Part shown: piece after piece, positions 14,776 to 23,804 of the stretch
Layout of the letters: the number at the start of each line of letters is the position of its first letter
Numbering within the stretch: position 1 is the stretch's first letter
Assembly: GCA_002305535.1 (NCBI GenBank)
Contig: DBRE01000023.1
Location: forward strand, 5,034-34,142
Length of the DNA: 29,109 bases
Direction: 5' to 3'
Source: Syntrophomonas sp. UBA1376
Lineage (GTDB): Bacteria > Bacillota > Syntrophomonadia > Syntrophomonadales > Syntrophomonadaceae
Notes under the pieces: model-generated
Seen by the model: only the letters and a program-made list of their open reading frames with translations
Told to the model about the DNA's origin: nothing
Databases searched by the model: none
Translations under genes and position numbers: made by a program

Positions 14776-15693
14776 TCAGATCTGCGCACATTGGCAGGCA
14801 GTATTATTGATAGTACGGTATTTGCCATGTCGTTCTTCAACCAGGTTTAATTCCATCAAACGGCGCAAGTGAACCATTACACTGAGTTTTTCAAAGTAAT
14901 AGTATTGAGATTCAGCTTTCCCCCATTTTCCATAGACCAGTTTACGGCGTACTAATTCATCCAAAGTTAGAGGCTGTTGCAGAGCTTGCAGTATGCGGTC
15001 TTCTTTTTCCAGGAGACGATGCAGGTATTTTTGCAGTCGACCGGAAACATTGTGATTAATTACACCCTTGTGGCCTGAACAGATTAGCCGAGGATTTAGG
15101 CTGATCATTCTCTCGATAGAGGTGATCAATTGGGTGATGTCACTATTAATATTGCCATACCAGGGGCCAAAACTGGTGAGATCAATGTCACCAGAAAAGA
15201 GTATGCCTTGCTCTTCCCAGTAAAAAACACAGTGTCCCGGAGTATGTCCAGGAGTATGCATAACTGTCAACTCTACCTCACCTAGCTTAATGATCTGACC
15301 GTCCTCCAATTGATGGGCAACTGGACTGGGCTGCCATTTTAACCAGGACAAGATTTCGTTAGTTAAAGTTTGATCAGCATACTTATCAAAACCATAGTAG
15401 CGAATAAATTCATCTTGTGAAGTCATAGCCGGGATATCAGCTGGATGAGCATAGACTTCGGCTTCGGGAAACAAATGGTTGCATCCGGTATGATCCCGGT
15501 GGTAATGAGTGTTTAAAATCCGTTTTACCGGGTGATCTCCCATATTGGCCTTAAATGCTTCTGACCAAGCGGTCAAGGGAGTATCGATTAAAGTGGGGAT
15601 CTTATCATCAATGTAAAATGAAACGGAGCTCGGAAAATTGCCGTGATCGGCAGGTGCCACCATATATACTTTATCAGTAACAGGGGTAAACAC
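14776..15693 (-). CDS. Metallo-beta-lactamase-fold hydrolase
   Basis: This 305-aa cytoplasmic protein has the metal-binding motif H63-Y-H65-R-D67-H68, then H150 in HTPGHTPGH, D169 in FSGD and H208 in CSGHKG. All ligands for a two-metal MBL site are present. The final ~60 residues (DELVRRKLVYGKWG... then HLRRLMELNLVEERHGKY) look like the winged-helix-type tail of LACTB2-like MBL proteins. The family hydrolyses thioesters, lactones, phosphodiesters or other substrates; the specific substrate cannot be read from sequence. The start is GTG at 15693, 7 bases after AAGGAGG. It lies 88 bases downstream of the Smr gene on the same strand, possibly as an operon, and converges on the intron remnant. 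Confidence 0.88.
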   Translation of the reverse strand: MFTPVTDKVYMVAPADHGNFPSSVSFYIDDKIPTLIDTPLTAWSEAFKANMGDHPVKRILNTHYHRDHTGCNHLFPEAEVYAHPADIPAMTSQDEFIRYYGFDKYADQTLTNEILSWLKWQPSPVAHQLEDGQIIKLGEVELTVMHTPGHTPGHCVFYWEEQGILFSGDIDLTSFGPWYGNINSDITQLITSIERMISLNPRLICSGHKGVINHNVSGRLQKYLHRLLEKEDRILQALQQPLTLDELVRRKLVYGKWGKAESQYYYFEKLSVMVHLRRLMELNLVEERHGKYRTINNTACQCAQI

Positions 15694-15749
15694 AATAAAA
15701 CCTCCTTAAGTAAAAGCGCTAAAAAACAGTTTAACAGAAACACGGGGTG

Positions 15750-15770
15750 AAAGGAAACCCTTAAAAAGGG
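15750..15770 (-). terminator. Weak candidate terminator between the Smr and MBL genes
   Basis: On the minus strand CCCTT-TTT-AAGGG (15770-15758) is followed by TTTCCTTT. The stem is only 5 bp with a 3-nt loop, so termination would be partial at best. Confidence 0.3.
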
Positions 15771-15781
15771 CAGTTGGTTGG

Positions 15782-16204
15782 CTAACGCGGCTTTCGTTGC
15801 CGCTTAGAAGCTTGCCTGGCCTTCGCGCTTTTTCTCATCTCACGACCCTGCTTTGAGTACAGTATCTGGTTTTTCTCCTGCTGACGCCGTCCACCTAGGT
15901 GTTCTGTTTCTAGTCCACGAGCCACCACCAGAGTATGGCCTTCGTCAAAACTTAAAGCGATGGGTAGATCAGATTCCCCCGGGACTACCTTGTATCCAGA
16001 ACTGCTTAATAAAGGGTTGCTTTTTAAGTAGCGGCGCAGTTCCTGTTTTATGACGGAAAAGCGTCGTTCACTATGTAAGCCTTTGCCATGAATGAAATCG
16101 ATCACATCGACTTGATGTTCAATAGCCCAGACCAGATTCTGCTCAGCTTTAGCAAGCGCTTCGTTTAATCCCAGATTATGAAGGTTGACTGTTTCCATTT
16201 TCAT
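15782..16204 (-). CDS. Small stand-alone Smr-domain protein
   Basis: The 140-aa reading begins at ATG 16204, with AGGATT about 6 bases upstream. An upstream start at 16279 would add 25 residues that do not look like Smr. The domain opens with VNLHNLGLNEALAKAE, corresponding to the LDLHG-type motif, and continues to FIHGKGLHSERRF, the HGxG catalytic loop of Smr nucleases. Residues after about 65 and the very basic tail (GREMRKSAKARQASKRQRKPR region) could bind nucleic acid. Smr domains of MutS2 and stand-alone proteins are linked to DNA or RNA cleavage, including processing of mRNA on collided ribosomes. No MutS-like ATPase is attached. Bases 16205-16452, between this gene and the divergent signalling gene, contain no gene I can support. 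Confidence 0.8.
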   Translation of the reverse strand: MKMETVNLHNLGLNEALAKAEQNLVWAIEHQVDVIDFIHGKGLHSERRFSVIKQELRRYLKSNPLLSSSGYKVVPGESDLPIALSFDEGHTLVVARGLETEHLGGRRQQEKNQILYSKQGREMRKSAKARQASKRQRKPR

Positions 16205-16452
16205 ATTCTCAATCCTACTGATGATAACTGCTATTATTTTACACGAGGACGTAGCCGAGGCCAAATTAAAAACCAGCACCCTGGCCTCTAATAATAACCT
16301 GCTTCAATATACAGGACTTAAGCACTATATATTGATTTATTTTATTTCTTGCAGGTGATTTTAGGACTTTGGAAGAATAAGCAGAATATAGAAAAAATTT
16401 TTTGATCGAGGCAATATAGGACGCTGGTTTCCATGGGGAAGTATGGGGGATA

Positions 16453-19400
16453 ATGATGAAATCGGACTATGTTAGTGAGCTTCAATCATGCTTGGCCGGA
16501 AATTGGCAGCCTGTTTTCGCAGGCACAATTGAGGGCAAAATCTTAGCTTGTAGTCCTGGCTTGGCGGGTCTATTAGGGTATGGACTACAGGATTTGCTCA
16601 CTTTGAACTGGAGAAAAGACTTTATCCATTCTCAGGAACAGGCGGAGGAATACTCCCGCTTGGCCCAGGAGAGCGATCAAGGTATTCCTTGGTTTTATAG
16701 CACACAATTTGTGGATCGGGCTGGGCAGAGCATACCAGTATGTGTGACCGCGATTGCCTTAACGGCAACCGGGGACTGGAGACCTATACTTTTCTTTGTC
16801 AATGAACAGCTGGATACTTGCTTGCTCCGAGTTCCGGATCAATATGACGATAACCAATATCGCTTGCTCTTGGATAATATCAATGAGCTTTTGTACACTT
16901 ATGATCTAACGGGACAGCTTACTTATGTCAATCGCAAAGTCGTCGATATGTTAGGTTATGAGCTTGATGAATTGCACGGCCGATATCTGTGGGAGTTTAT
17001 ACCGGAAAAATATCAGGCCGTTTTTATAGAAGGGTTCAAGCAACGAATCAAGGAGGGTAAACCGGGGGTTTATTTAGCCAAGGTTACCCATAGCGATGGA
17101 AGCCACCGAATTTTTCGAACCAAAGCTTCACCAATCATCAAAAATGGTGAAATTGTCGGGGAAATGGCTTTGGCCGAAGATGTGACCGAAAGCAGGCAAA
17201 TGGAAAAGGATCTAAGGCAGACCAATGCTGACCTACTAAGGATCCGCGAGGAACTGATCGCAGCTAATCAGCAACAACTAGCCACTGAAGAAGAACTGCG
17301 CGCCCAGCTAGATGAATCGGAAAAAAACAAAGATGCCTTAAGTGAAGCCCACCTAAGACTGCAGACTATTATGAACTTTTTACCTGAGCCTACCTTTGTT
17401 ATTGACCGAAATAGTCGAGTGACCTTGTGGAATCATGCCATGGAAGAGTTAACCGGGATCAAAGCTCGCGATATCCTGGGAAAAGGTAACTACGAATATG
17501 CCATTCCTTTCTTCGGACGGCGTCTCCCCATGCTGATTGACTTGGCTATTAATCCTCAGCTGGCTGAGAATGCGCGCATAAAAATCAGTAAGAAAGAGAA
17601 GGAAACTTTATTTGCTGAAATATATTGCCCTCAGCTGGGAGTAGGCGGATCCTACCTTTCCAGTAAAAGTACGCCCCTGTGGGATCGCAGCGGCAACCTG
17701 GTCGGGGCTATCGAAACCATGCGCAATATCACCGAGCGGAAAAAGGTGGAACAGGCCCTATATGAGAGTGAAGAGAAGTACCGCAATATGATTGAACGTA
17801 TTGATGATGGGTACTTTGAAGTGGATTTGGCAGGCAACTTCCAATTTGTCAACCGCTACTTGGCAGAACAGACTGTTTACAAAAATGAAGAAATATTGGG
17901 CATGAGTTTCCGAGCTTTTATGGATGATGATAATGTTGAGCGAGTCAAAAAGACCTTCCAACAGGTTTACAAGACTGGTAAAACGGTACGTGATTTTGAG
18001 TGGCATGTTAAGCGCAAAAACGGCAAGGATATGGTGGTAGAAAGCACCGTTATGCCTATCAAGGACGGGAAACAAGTCATAGGCTTCAGCGGGCTGGTAC
18101 GTGATGTTACTGCTCGTAAGAAAGCGGAAGAAGCTTTGCAGACCAGCGAAAACAATCTGCGCAAGCAGGTGAACTACTTAAACACCCTCATTGACAATTT
18201 GCATGAAATGTTTTTTACTTACGATCGTGAAGGGTGTATTACCTTTATCAATAAAAAATCTTTTGACCTAATAGGCTATTCTGCCGAAGAGGTTTTGGGA
18301 AAACATGTTTCTGATTTTGTCAAACCCAACGCTAGAGATAAGGTGCATCAAGGGGTCAGTGTCCGGGTAACAGAAGGCCTAAGAGATACTTATGAATTGC
18401 CGCTCATTCACAAAGATGGTTCGGAACGCATTATCCAACTCAATACCGCCCCACTTTATGGTGATCGACGTGCTATAGTTGGTGGTATGGTATTGGCTCA
18501 AGATATAACGGAACGCCAAAGGGCTCAGCGAGCCCTGGAGATTAGTGAGGCTCAATATAGGGCTATTGTCGAGGATCAAACTGAACTCATCTGCCGCAAT
18601 CTCCCTAACGGAAAGTTTACCTTTGTAAATGACGCCTTTTGCCGATATTTTGACCGGAACAAGGATCAGATCCTGAAAAATGGTTTTCAGATACCGGTGC
18701 ATCCGGAGGATAGAGTGTGGATCAAAAAACAGCTTAGTTCTTTGTCCCCGGAAAATCCGTCCTGCTCCTTGGAATGCCGTGTAATTATGCCTGATGGTAG
18801 CATTCGCTGGTTGCAGTGGACCCATCGAGCTATCTTTGATAAATATGACAGCACTATTGATTATCAGTCAGTAGGGCGTGATATTACTGACCGCAAGGCT
18901 GCTGAAGAGAGTTTGATCTACTTAAGCCAGCATGATACTCTGACGGGATTATATAACCGCCTTTACTTTGAACAGGAACTAAAACGGCAGGAAGCAAGTA
19001 GTTATTCTACCGGATTAATTATGTGCGATGTGGATGGCTTGAAACTGATCAATGACACCATGGGTCATGAGCAGGGTGATCGCATGCTACGGGTGGTAGC
19101 AGCTTTGATGAAGAGCTGTTTTCGCGGTGGTGATGTTCTGGCTAGGGTAGGCGGTGATGAGTATGCGGCCATTGTTCCCCAGGCCACACCTAGACTCTTG
19201 GAGGATCGGGTTCAGGCTATTCGGGAGGCAGTCAAATCCCATAATGAATTGTGCCAAGAATTTCCCGTCAGCATTTCCCTGGGCTATGCTTATCGTAAAG
19301 ATCCCAAAACACCCTTGCTGGAGGTCTTTAAGGAAGCCGATGACAATATGTACCGAGAAAAAGTACATAGCGGCATGAATGCTCGTAGTGCCATTTTTCA

Positions 19401-19944
19401 GACCCTGGTAAAAGCCTTAGAGATTCGGGATTATATTACTGAGGGCCATACTGACCGTCTGCAATCATCCGTTCGAGCTATGGCCGAGGCCCTGGGTCTG
19501 CCGGATCGGGTCATCAAAGATCTGCAGTTATTGGCATATTTTCATGATATCGGCAAAGTGGGCATACCCGACTATATATTGTTTAAAGAAGGAAAACTAA
19601 CTGAAGAAGAATGCCGTATCGTGCAAAGGCACTGCGAAATCGGCCATCGTATCGCTCTGTCTTCACCAGAACTGATGCTCATATCGGACTGGATATTGAA
19701 ACACCACGAGCGGTGGGATGGTAAAGGCTATCCGCTGGGATTGCAAGGGGAAAGTATACCCTTGGAATGCCGCATCTTAGCTATTGCTGATGCCTATGAT
19801 GCCATGACTAATGAACGACCCTATCGCCCCACTATGTCTCATCAGGAGGCGGTGGAAGAACTGCGGCGCCACGCCGGCAGCCAATTTGACCCTGATTTGG
19901 TGGAGGTTTTTCTTAAGGTCATGGACTCTCAAGAAAAGGGATAG
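16453..19944 (+). CDS. Six-PAS GGDEF and HD-GYP sensor protein (c-di-GMP turnover)
   Basis: This 1163-aa cytoplasmic protein has no membrane helix. PAS-like domains lie near 10-115, 133-250, 303-430, 441-555, 576-690 and 700-815, with a likely coiled coil at about 250-300. The GGDEF domain (about 822-980) has active-site GGDEY (900-904), a DVDGLKLIND metal/substrate motif and an RGGD inhibitory-site motif (891-894), spaced five residues before GGDEY. The HD-GYP domain (about 985-1155) has H1031-D1032 in FHDIGK and HHERWDGKGYP (1084-1094), so both output domains appear intact. It should make and break c-di-GMP, or a related dinucleotide for the HD-GYP part, in response to signals read by the PAS array, perhaps redox or small ligands. 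Two adjacent ATGs at 16453 and 16456 follow GGGGGA. It is not in an evident operon. Confidence 0.93.
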   Translation: MMKSDYVSELQSCLAGNWQPVFAGTIEGKILACSPGLAGLLGYGLQDLLTLNWRKDFIHSQEQAEEYSRLAQESDQGIPWFYSTQFVDRAGQSIPVCVTAIALTATGDWRPILFFVNEQLDTCLLRVPDQYDDNQYRLLLDNINELLYTYDLTGQLTYVNRKVVDMLGYELDELHGRYLWEFIPEKYQAVFIEGFKQRIKEGKPGVYLAKVTHSDGSHRIFRTKASPIIKNGEIVGEMALAEDVTESRQMEKDLRQTNADLLRIREELIAANQQQLATEEELRAQLDESEKNKDALSEAHLRLQTIMNFLPEPTFVIDRNSRVTLWNHAMEELTGIKARDILGKGNYEYAIPFFGRRLPMLIDLAINPQLAENARIKISKKEKETLFAEIYCPQLGVGGSYLSSKSTPLWDRSGNLVGAIETMRNITERKKVEQALYESEEKYRNMIERIDDGYFEVDLAGNFQFVNRYLAEQTVYKNEEILGMSFRAFMDDDNVERVKKTFQQVYKTGKTVRDFEWHVKRKNGKDMVVESTVMPIKDGKQVIGFSGLVRDVTARKKAEEALQTSENNLRKQVNYLNTLIDNLHEMFFTYDREGCITFINKKSFDLIGYSAEEVLGKHVSDFVKPNARDKVHQGVSVRVTEGLRDTYELPLIHKDGSERIIQLNTAPLYGDRRAIVGGMVLAQDITERQRAQRALEISEAQYRAIVEDQTELICRNLPNGKFTFVNDAFCRYFDRNKDQILKNGFQIPVHPEDRVWIKKQLSSLSPENPSCSLECRVIMPDGSIRWLQWTHRAIFDKYDSTIDYQSVGRDITDRKAAEESLIYLSQHDTLTGLYNRLYFEQELKRQEASSYSTGLIMCDVDGLKLINDTMGHEQGDRMLRVVAALMKSCFRGGDVLARVGGDEYAAIVPQATPRLLEDRVQAIREAVKSHNELCQEFPVSISLGYAYRKDPKTPLLEVFKEADDNMYREKVHSGMNARSAIFQTLVKALEIRDYITEGHTDRLQSSVRAMAEALGLPDRVIKDLQLLAYFHDIGKVGIPDYILFKEGKLTEEECRIVQRHCEIGHRIALSSPELMLISDWILKHHERWDGKGYPLGLQGESIPLECRILAIADAYDAMTNERPYRPTMSHQEAVEELRRHAGSQFDPDLVEVFLKVMDSQEKG

Positions 19945-20594
19945 CGGAAGTGTCCAATGATTTCCCAGCGTTCCAGGCAGTCTTCTTCAACAGCTATACC
20001 AGCATTATGTATGACCAGTGGCAGACCGGAAGGGCTTTTTAGGTCACTGATGATTCCACAGTGCTCATCTCCATTATTAAAACGCCAGTATACAATATCA
20101 CCCCACTGCCACTCATCAAGATGACCTTCCACCTGGCAGGTCAGCACGGTAGCGTGGCGGGCTAAGAAAGTCATTTGGTTGGGGACACGCCGATGGTCAA
20201 TATTGGCATCGGGCTCAGTAAGTCCCCATTTTTGTGGGTAAGCGGAAAAATTTCTGGCCATATCTTCGTGAATCAACTGCTGCAGGTCAATATCCGCCCT
20301 GCGCAGGGCCCGGATCACCACGTCAGTGCAGGCACCTCGATCGGCGCTCACATCACCACCTGGGTAGCTTATAACCTGATAACTGGCATCATATCTAGTG
20401 CCGTTCAAGACTTCGTCCCGTGCTCCTATTACCGTCCAATCGGCACCAGTCCGCTCCTGAACTGGAATGGTCTCCACCGGTGATGGTGATGGTTGTACAA
20501 CAGGATCCTTTATTATAAAAGAATCATAGGTTGCCAAAAGCGCAATAAGAAGCGCTGCTACCAGTGCCATAACCCAGAATATTCGCCGATACAT
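19929..20594 (-). CDS. Membrane-anchored DUF1287 protein
   Basis: This 221-aa protein has an N-terminal hydrophobic helix (about 6-22) preceded by basic residues, acting as an uncleaved anchor or signal, then a proline-rich linker (about 30-45). The outside domain matches DUF1287: SADRGACTDVVIRAL (C89), EHCGIISD (H178) and VIHNAG (H196). The Cys and His arrangement resembles NlpC/P60-like papain-fold hydrolases, so a cell-wall peptidase or amidase role is plausible but unproven. The ATG at 20594 follows AGGGAGAGG. Its last 16 bases overlap the 3' end of the convergent signalling gene, so neither gene has room for its own terminator in between. Confidence 0.87.
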   Translation of the reverse strand: MYRRIFWVMALVAALLIALLATYDSFIIKDPVVQPSPSPVETIPVQERTGADWTVIGARDEVLNGTRYDASYQVISYPGGDVSADRGACTDVVIRALRRADIDLQQLIHEDMARNFSAYPQKWGLTEPDANIDHRRVPNQMTFLARHATVLTCQVEGHLDEWQWGDIVYWRFNNGDEHCGIISDLKSPSGLPLVIHNAGIAVEEDCLERWEIIGHFRYPFS

Positions 20595-20740
20595 AGTGAC
20601 CTCTCCCTGTGACCTCTTACATCTAAAATTACTTTACCATGAATGCCTGCTAGCATAAATCCCTTCGACTACTTCTATTTTTGCCGGACAGCCTGTGGTA
20701 GAATTAGATGATACATCCCCGAGGAGAGTGATTTACAGTA

Positions 20741-21157
20741 ATGAGTTGGAATACCATTCTAAGGGGGACGAAAAACGGATTAGCTATTACTTGGGAATTA
20801 GCCCGGGTAATCATACCCGTATTTTTTTGCGTTACTATCCTTAAATATACTCCGATTTTGCCCTGGATATCTGACCTTATGGTTCCGATCATGAAGATGG
20901 TTGGACTGCCTGGAGAAGCAGCACTGCCCCTGGTACTAGGATACTTTCTCACCATATATGCGGCCATTGGCGCCTTGTTGCCTTTGGGTTTGAGTGTTCA
21001 AGAAATAACCATCTTATCAGTAATGCTTTTGCTAGCTCATAGTTTACCCATGGAGGCAGCGGTGGCCAAAAAGACTGGAGTTCCGGTATTTGGTCTGATT
21101 GTGATTCGGGTAACCCTATCATTTTTAGCAGGATTTTTGTTTAATTTGCTATTGTAG
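20741..21157 (+). CDS. Gate-domain (nucleoside-recognition-like) membrane protein, first of a pair
   Basis: This 138-aa protein has about four membrane helices and resembles the Gate/nucleoside recognition domain (PF07670 type) seen in SpmA, SpmB and transporter cores. The segment MVGLPGEAALPLVLGYFLT holds a PGEAALPL motif that recurs in the next gene. The ATG at 20741 has GAGGAG about 14 bases upstream, which is rather far. Such small Gate proteins may form a heteromeric channel or transporter with the neighbour. The substrate is unknown. The first gene of the pair lies 146 bases from the divergent DUF1287 gene. Confidence 0.82.
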   Translation: MSWNTILRGTKNGLAITWELARVIIPVFFCVTILKYTPILPWISDLMVPIMKMVGLPGEAALPLVLGYFLTIYAAIGALLPLGLSVQEITILSVMLLLAHSLPMEAAVAKKTGVPVFGLIVIRVTLSFLAGFLFNLLL

Positions 21158-21172
21158 AGCAGGAGGTAGTGC

Positions 21173-21658
21173 ATGCTGGAAATCTTATGGGAAGCACTGG
21201 GAGGCAGCCTGATCAGCGTTCTACAAATTGCCTTGATCGTCATCCCATTGATGGTCTTGATTGAAATTATCAAAGATATGAACTGGCTCAGCCTTTTATC
21301 CCGAACCCTGGAACCACTGACTCGGTGGATGAAATTACCTGGAGAAGCAGCTTTGCCACTGGTTGCTGGGCTGGTTTTCGGCATTTCCTATGGCGCAGGT
21401 ATAATAATCCAGGCGGCTCGGGAGGGCACCTTAGACTATCGCGACATATACATGATCAATCTTTTCTTGGTGATTTGTCATTCTGTGTTTGAAGACACTA
21501 TACTGTTTGCTGCTATCGGTGCCATCTGGTTGCCAGTATTGCTATTTCGCCTGCTGCTGGCGGTGATAGTCTGTATGGTGGTAGCACGTTTTTGGCCTGC
21601 TTATCCGGAAGGTTTGTTCCGCGAAGGCCAAAGAGGAGTAAAAAGTATGCTAGAATAG
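21173..21658 (+). CDS. Gate-domain (nucleoside-recognition-like) membrane protein, second of a pair
   Basis: This 161-aa protein has about four membrane helices. It carries WMKLPGEAALPLVAGLVFG at nearly the same relative place as the preceding protein's PGEAALPL segment, so the two look like homologous halves. It also has FGISYGAGIII and CHSVFEDTILF, typical of Gate-domain proteins. The ATG at 21173 follows AGGAGGT with 5-base spacing and is 15 bases from the upstream gene, so the pair is almost certainly co-translated. It probably works with its partner as one membrane unit. SpmA/SpmB-like spore functions are one possibility, but the proteins are too generic to name. Confidence 0.83.
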   Translation: MLEILWEALGGSLISVLQIALIVIPLMVLIEIIKDMNWLSLLSRTLEPLTRWMKLPGEAALPLVAGLVFGISYGAGIIIQAAREGTLDYRDIYMINLFLVICHSVFEDTILFAAIGAIWLPVLLFRLLLAVIVCMVVARFWPAYPEGLFREGQRGVKSMLE

Positions 21659-21693
21659 AGAGGTATTTAGCTAATGAAAAAGGCGGCAGATGG

Positions 21694-23781
21694 ATGAATC
21701 AGTTTACAGAGGGATTAAACCCACAGCAAAAGAAAGCCGTCCTGCACACGGACGGGCCTTGCTTGGTTCTGGCCGGGGCCGGCAGCGGTAAAACCAGAGT
21801 ATTGACCAATCGTATTGCCCATTTAATTGATCAGGGAAATCCTCACCATAGTATAATGGCCATTACTTTCACCAATAAGGCAGCTCAGGAAATGAGAAGC
21901 CGTGTTTCGCAAGTGATCCCCGACTTTTCAGGAGCCTGGGTGCAGACTTTCCATGCGGCCTGTTACCGAATTCTGCGCATGGATATTGAAAAACTGGGCT
22001 ATCAATCAAACTTCACTATCGCTGATGATAGTGACAGTCGTTCCATCATCAAAACTCTGCTCAGAGAAGAGGGGGATTACGAAACCCGTCCTGATGACAT
22101 TTACTATTCCATAAAACAGGCTAAGAACAGTGTGACTGATCCAGAAAAATATTTTGCGGGGCTAAAAATGTCCTGGGCGCAGCGTGACAAATATTTAGAG
22201 CTATTTAACTTATACAATTATCGTCTTAAACAGCTAAACGTTGTTGACTTTGAGGATCTGATATTGTTAAACATTCGGCTGTTTGAAGAATATCCCGACA
22301 TTCTGGACAAGTATCAGAACTGGTTTCGCTATGTTTTAATCGATGAGTATCAGGATACCAATTATGCTCAATATCGGTGGGCCAGGCTTTTAGCGTCACG
22401 CCATCACAATATCTTTGTGGTGGGGGATCCTGATCAGTCCATCTACAGTTGGCGAGGTGCGGAACCCTATAATATTAAACGTTTTTTACAGGATTATCCT
22501 GATGTCAAAGTAATAAAATTGGAGCAGAACTACCGCTCTACCGAAGTGATCCTACAGGCGGCTAATGCAGTTATCCAGTATAACGAAGACCGCGAGGATA
22601 AAAACCTTTTTTCAGAACAAGCGGGCGGTGATAAGCTGGTGCACTTCTGTGCGGGAGACAGCTTTCAGGAAGCCGTATTTGTAGCGGATACGATTCAGGA
22701 TCTGGTAATACATCAGAACCGCTCCTACAATGACTTTGCTGTGTTCTATCGAACTCATGCTCAGTCTCGTATCTTGGAAGAAGCTCTGGTACGTCGCTAT
22801 ATACCTTATCGTATCATTGGCGGCAAGCGTTTTTATGAACGCAAAGAGGTCAAAGATGTGATAGCTTATCTGCGATTGGCCTGTAATCCCGGAGATAGGC
22901 TGAGCTTTGAAAGGGTTATCAATGTTCCTCGCCGGGGAGTAGGTGAAAAAAGTTTGGAGAAAATTCACCTGTTAGCGGAACAAACTGGACAATCGCTCTT
23001 GCAGGTGCTGGCAGATCCTGAATCAATTCCAGGCATAAATCGAAAAACTGCAGCAGCTCTGCAGGATTTCTATGGCTTAATAACCTATATTGGCGACTTA
23101 GCTACTTCAGGTGCGGCCTTACGAGAGATACTTGACCAGGTGTTTCAAAACAGTGGATATATAGAAGAATTACAGCGGACAATGCCCGATGCCGAAATGC
23201 GCATTGAAAACCTTTATGAACTCCGCTCCCTGGCTATGGAATTCGAAGACCAGGGCGGGGAAGGGTTAGAGGACTTTCTGGCCCAGATGGCTCTAGCCCA
23301 GGATACTGATGACCAGGACTACAGTGACACCGTGCAGCTGATGACTTTCCATGGTGCCAAGGGCCTGGAGTTTCCAGTCGTATTTATGACCGGTATGGAA
23401 GAAGGAGTGTTTCCCTCTTACCGTAGCGAAACCCCGGAAGATCTGGCAGAAGAAAGAAGAATATGTTATGTGGGTATTACCAGAGCCAAAGAACTCCTAT
23501 ATCTTACCCGAGCGGTGAGTCGGTTATTATACGGGTATGAGCGCAGCAACCCTCCTTCCAGGTTTCTGCAGGAAATTCCGGCCGATCTGATGGTGATACC
23601 TACTACTCCTACCATTGTTCCCGGCATCATTGCCGCAGGAGACCGAGTTCATCACAAGAAATTTGGCAATGGACTGGTACTGGAATTAGATGATAGTGGG
23701 GGAGTCGCCACCGTTGATTTTGACTATGCCGGCATAAAAATGCTGCGTTTAGATATTGCTCCTTTGGAGAAAATTAGTTAA
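21694..23781 (+). CDS. pcrA: UvrD/PcrA-type superfamily I DNA helicase
   Basis: This 695-aa ATP-driven 3'-5' DNA helicase used in repair and replication restart is slightly shorter than typical PcrA (about 720-740). Motifs in order: Q-motif region LNPQQKKAV, Walker A GAGSGKT (28-34), QTFHA, Walker B DEYQDTN, motif III GDPDQSIYSWRGA, motif IV LEQNYRST, motif V TFHGAKGLEF and motif VI VGITRAKELLYL. The C-terminal ~60 residues include the HHKKFGNGLVLELD segment typical of the PcrA tail domain. I start at ATG 21694, with AAGGCGG upstream, and not at an earlier codon (21592) that lies inside the previous gene. It is followed by ligA with a 23-base gap, the common pcrA-ligA order in Firmicutes. Confidence 0.95.
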   Translation: MNQFTEGLNPQQKKAVLHTDGPCLVLAGAGSGKTRVLTNRIAHLIDQGNPHHSIMAITFTNKAAQEMRSRVSQVIPDFSGAWVQTFHAACYRILRMDIEKLGYQSNFTIADDSDSRSIIKTLLREEGDYETRPDDIYYSIKQAKNSVTDPEKYFAGLKMSWAQRDKYLELFNLYNYRLKQLNVVDFEDLILLNIRLFEEYPDILDKYQNWFRYVLIDEYQDTNYAQYRWARLLASRHHNIFVVGDPDQSIYSWRGAEPYNIKRFLQDYPDVKVIKLEQNYRSTEVILQAANAVIQYNEDREDKNLFSEQAGGDKLVHFCAGDSFQEAVFVADTIQDLVIHQNRSYNDFAVFYRTHAQSRILEEALVRRYIPYRIIGGKRFYERKEVKDVIAYLRLACNPGDRLSFERVINVPRRGVGEKSLEKIHLLAEQTGQSLLQVLADPESIPGINRKTAAALQDFYGLITYIGDLATSGAALREILDQVFQNSGYIEELQRTMPDAEMRIENLYELRSLAMEFEDQGGEGLEDFLAQMALAQDTDDQDYSDTVQLMTFHGAKGLEFPVVFMTGMEEGVFPSYRSETPEDLAEERRICYVGITRAKELLYLTRAVSRLLYGYERSNPPSRFLQEIPADLMVIPTTPTIVPGIIAAGDRVHHKKFGNGLVLELDDSGGVATVDFDYAGIKMLRLDIAPLEKIS

Positions 23782-23804
23782 GAGATCGGGAAGGAGGACC
23801 AGGG

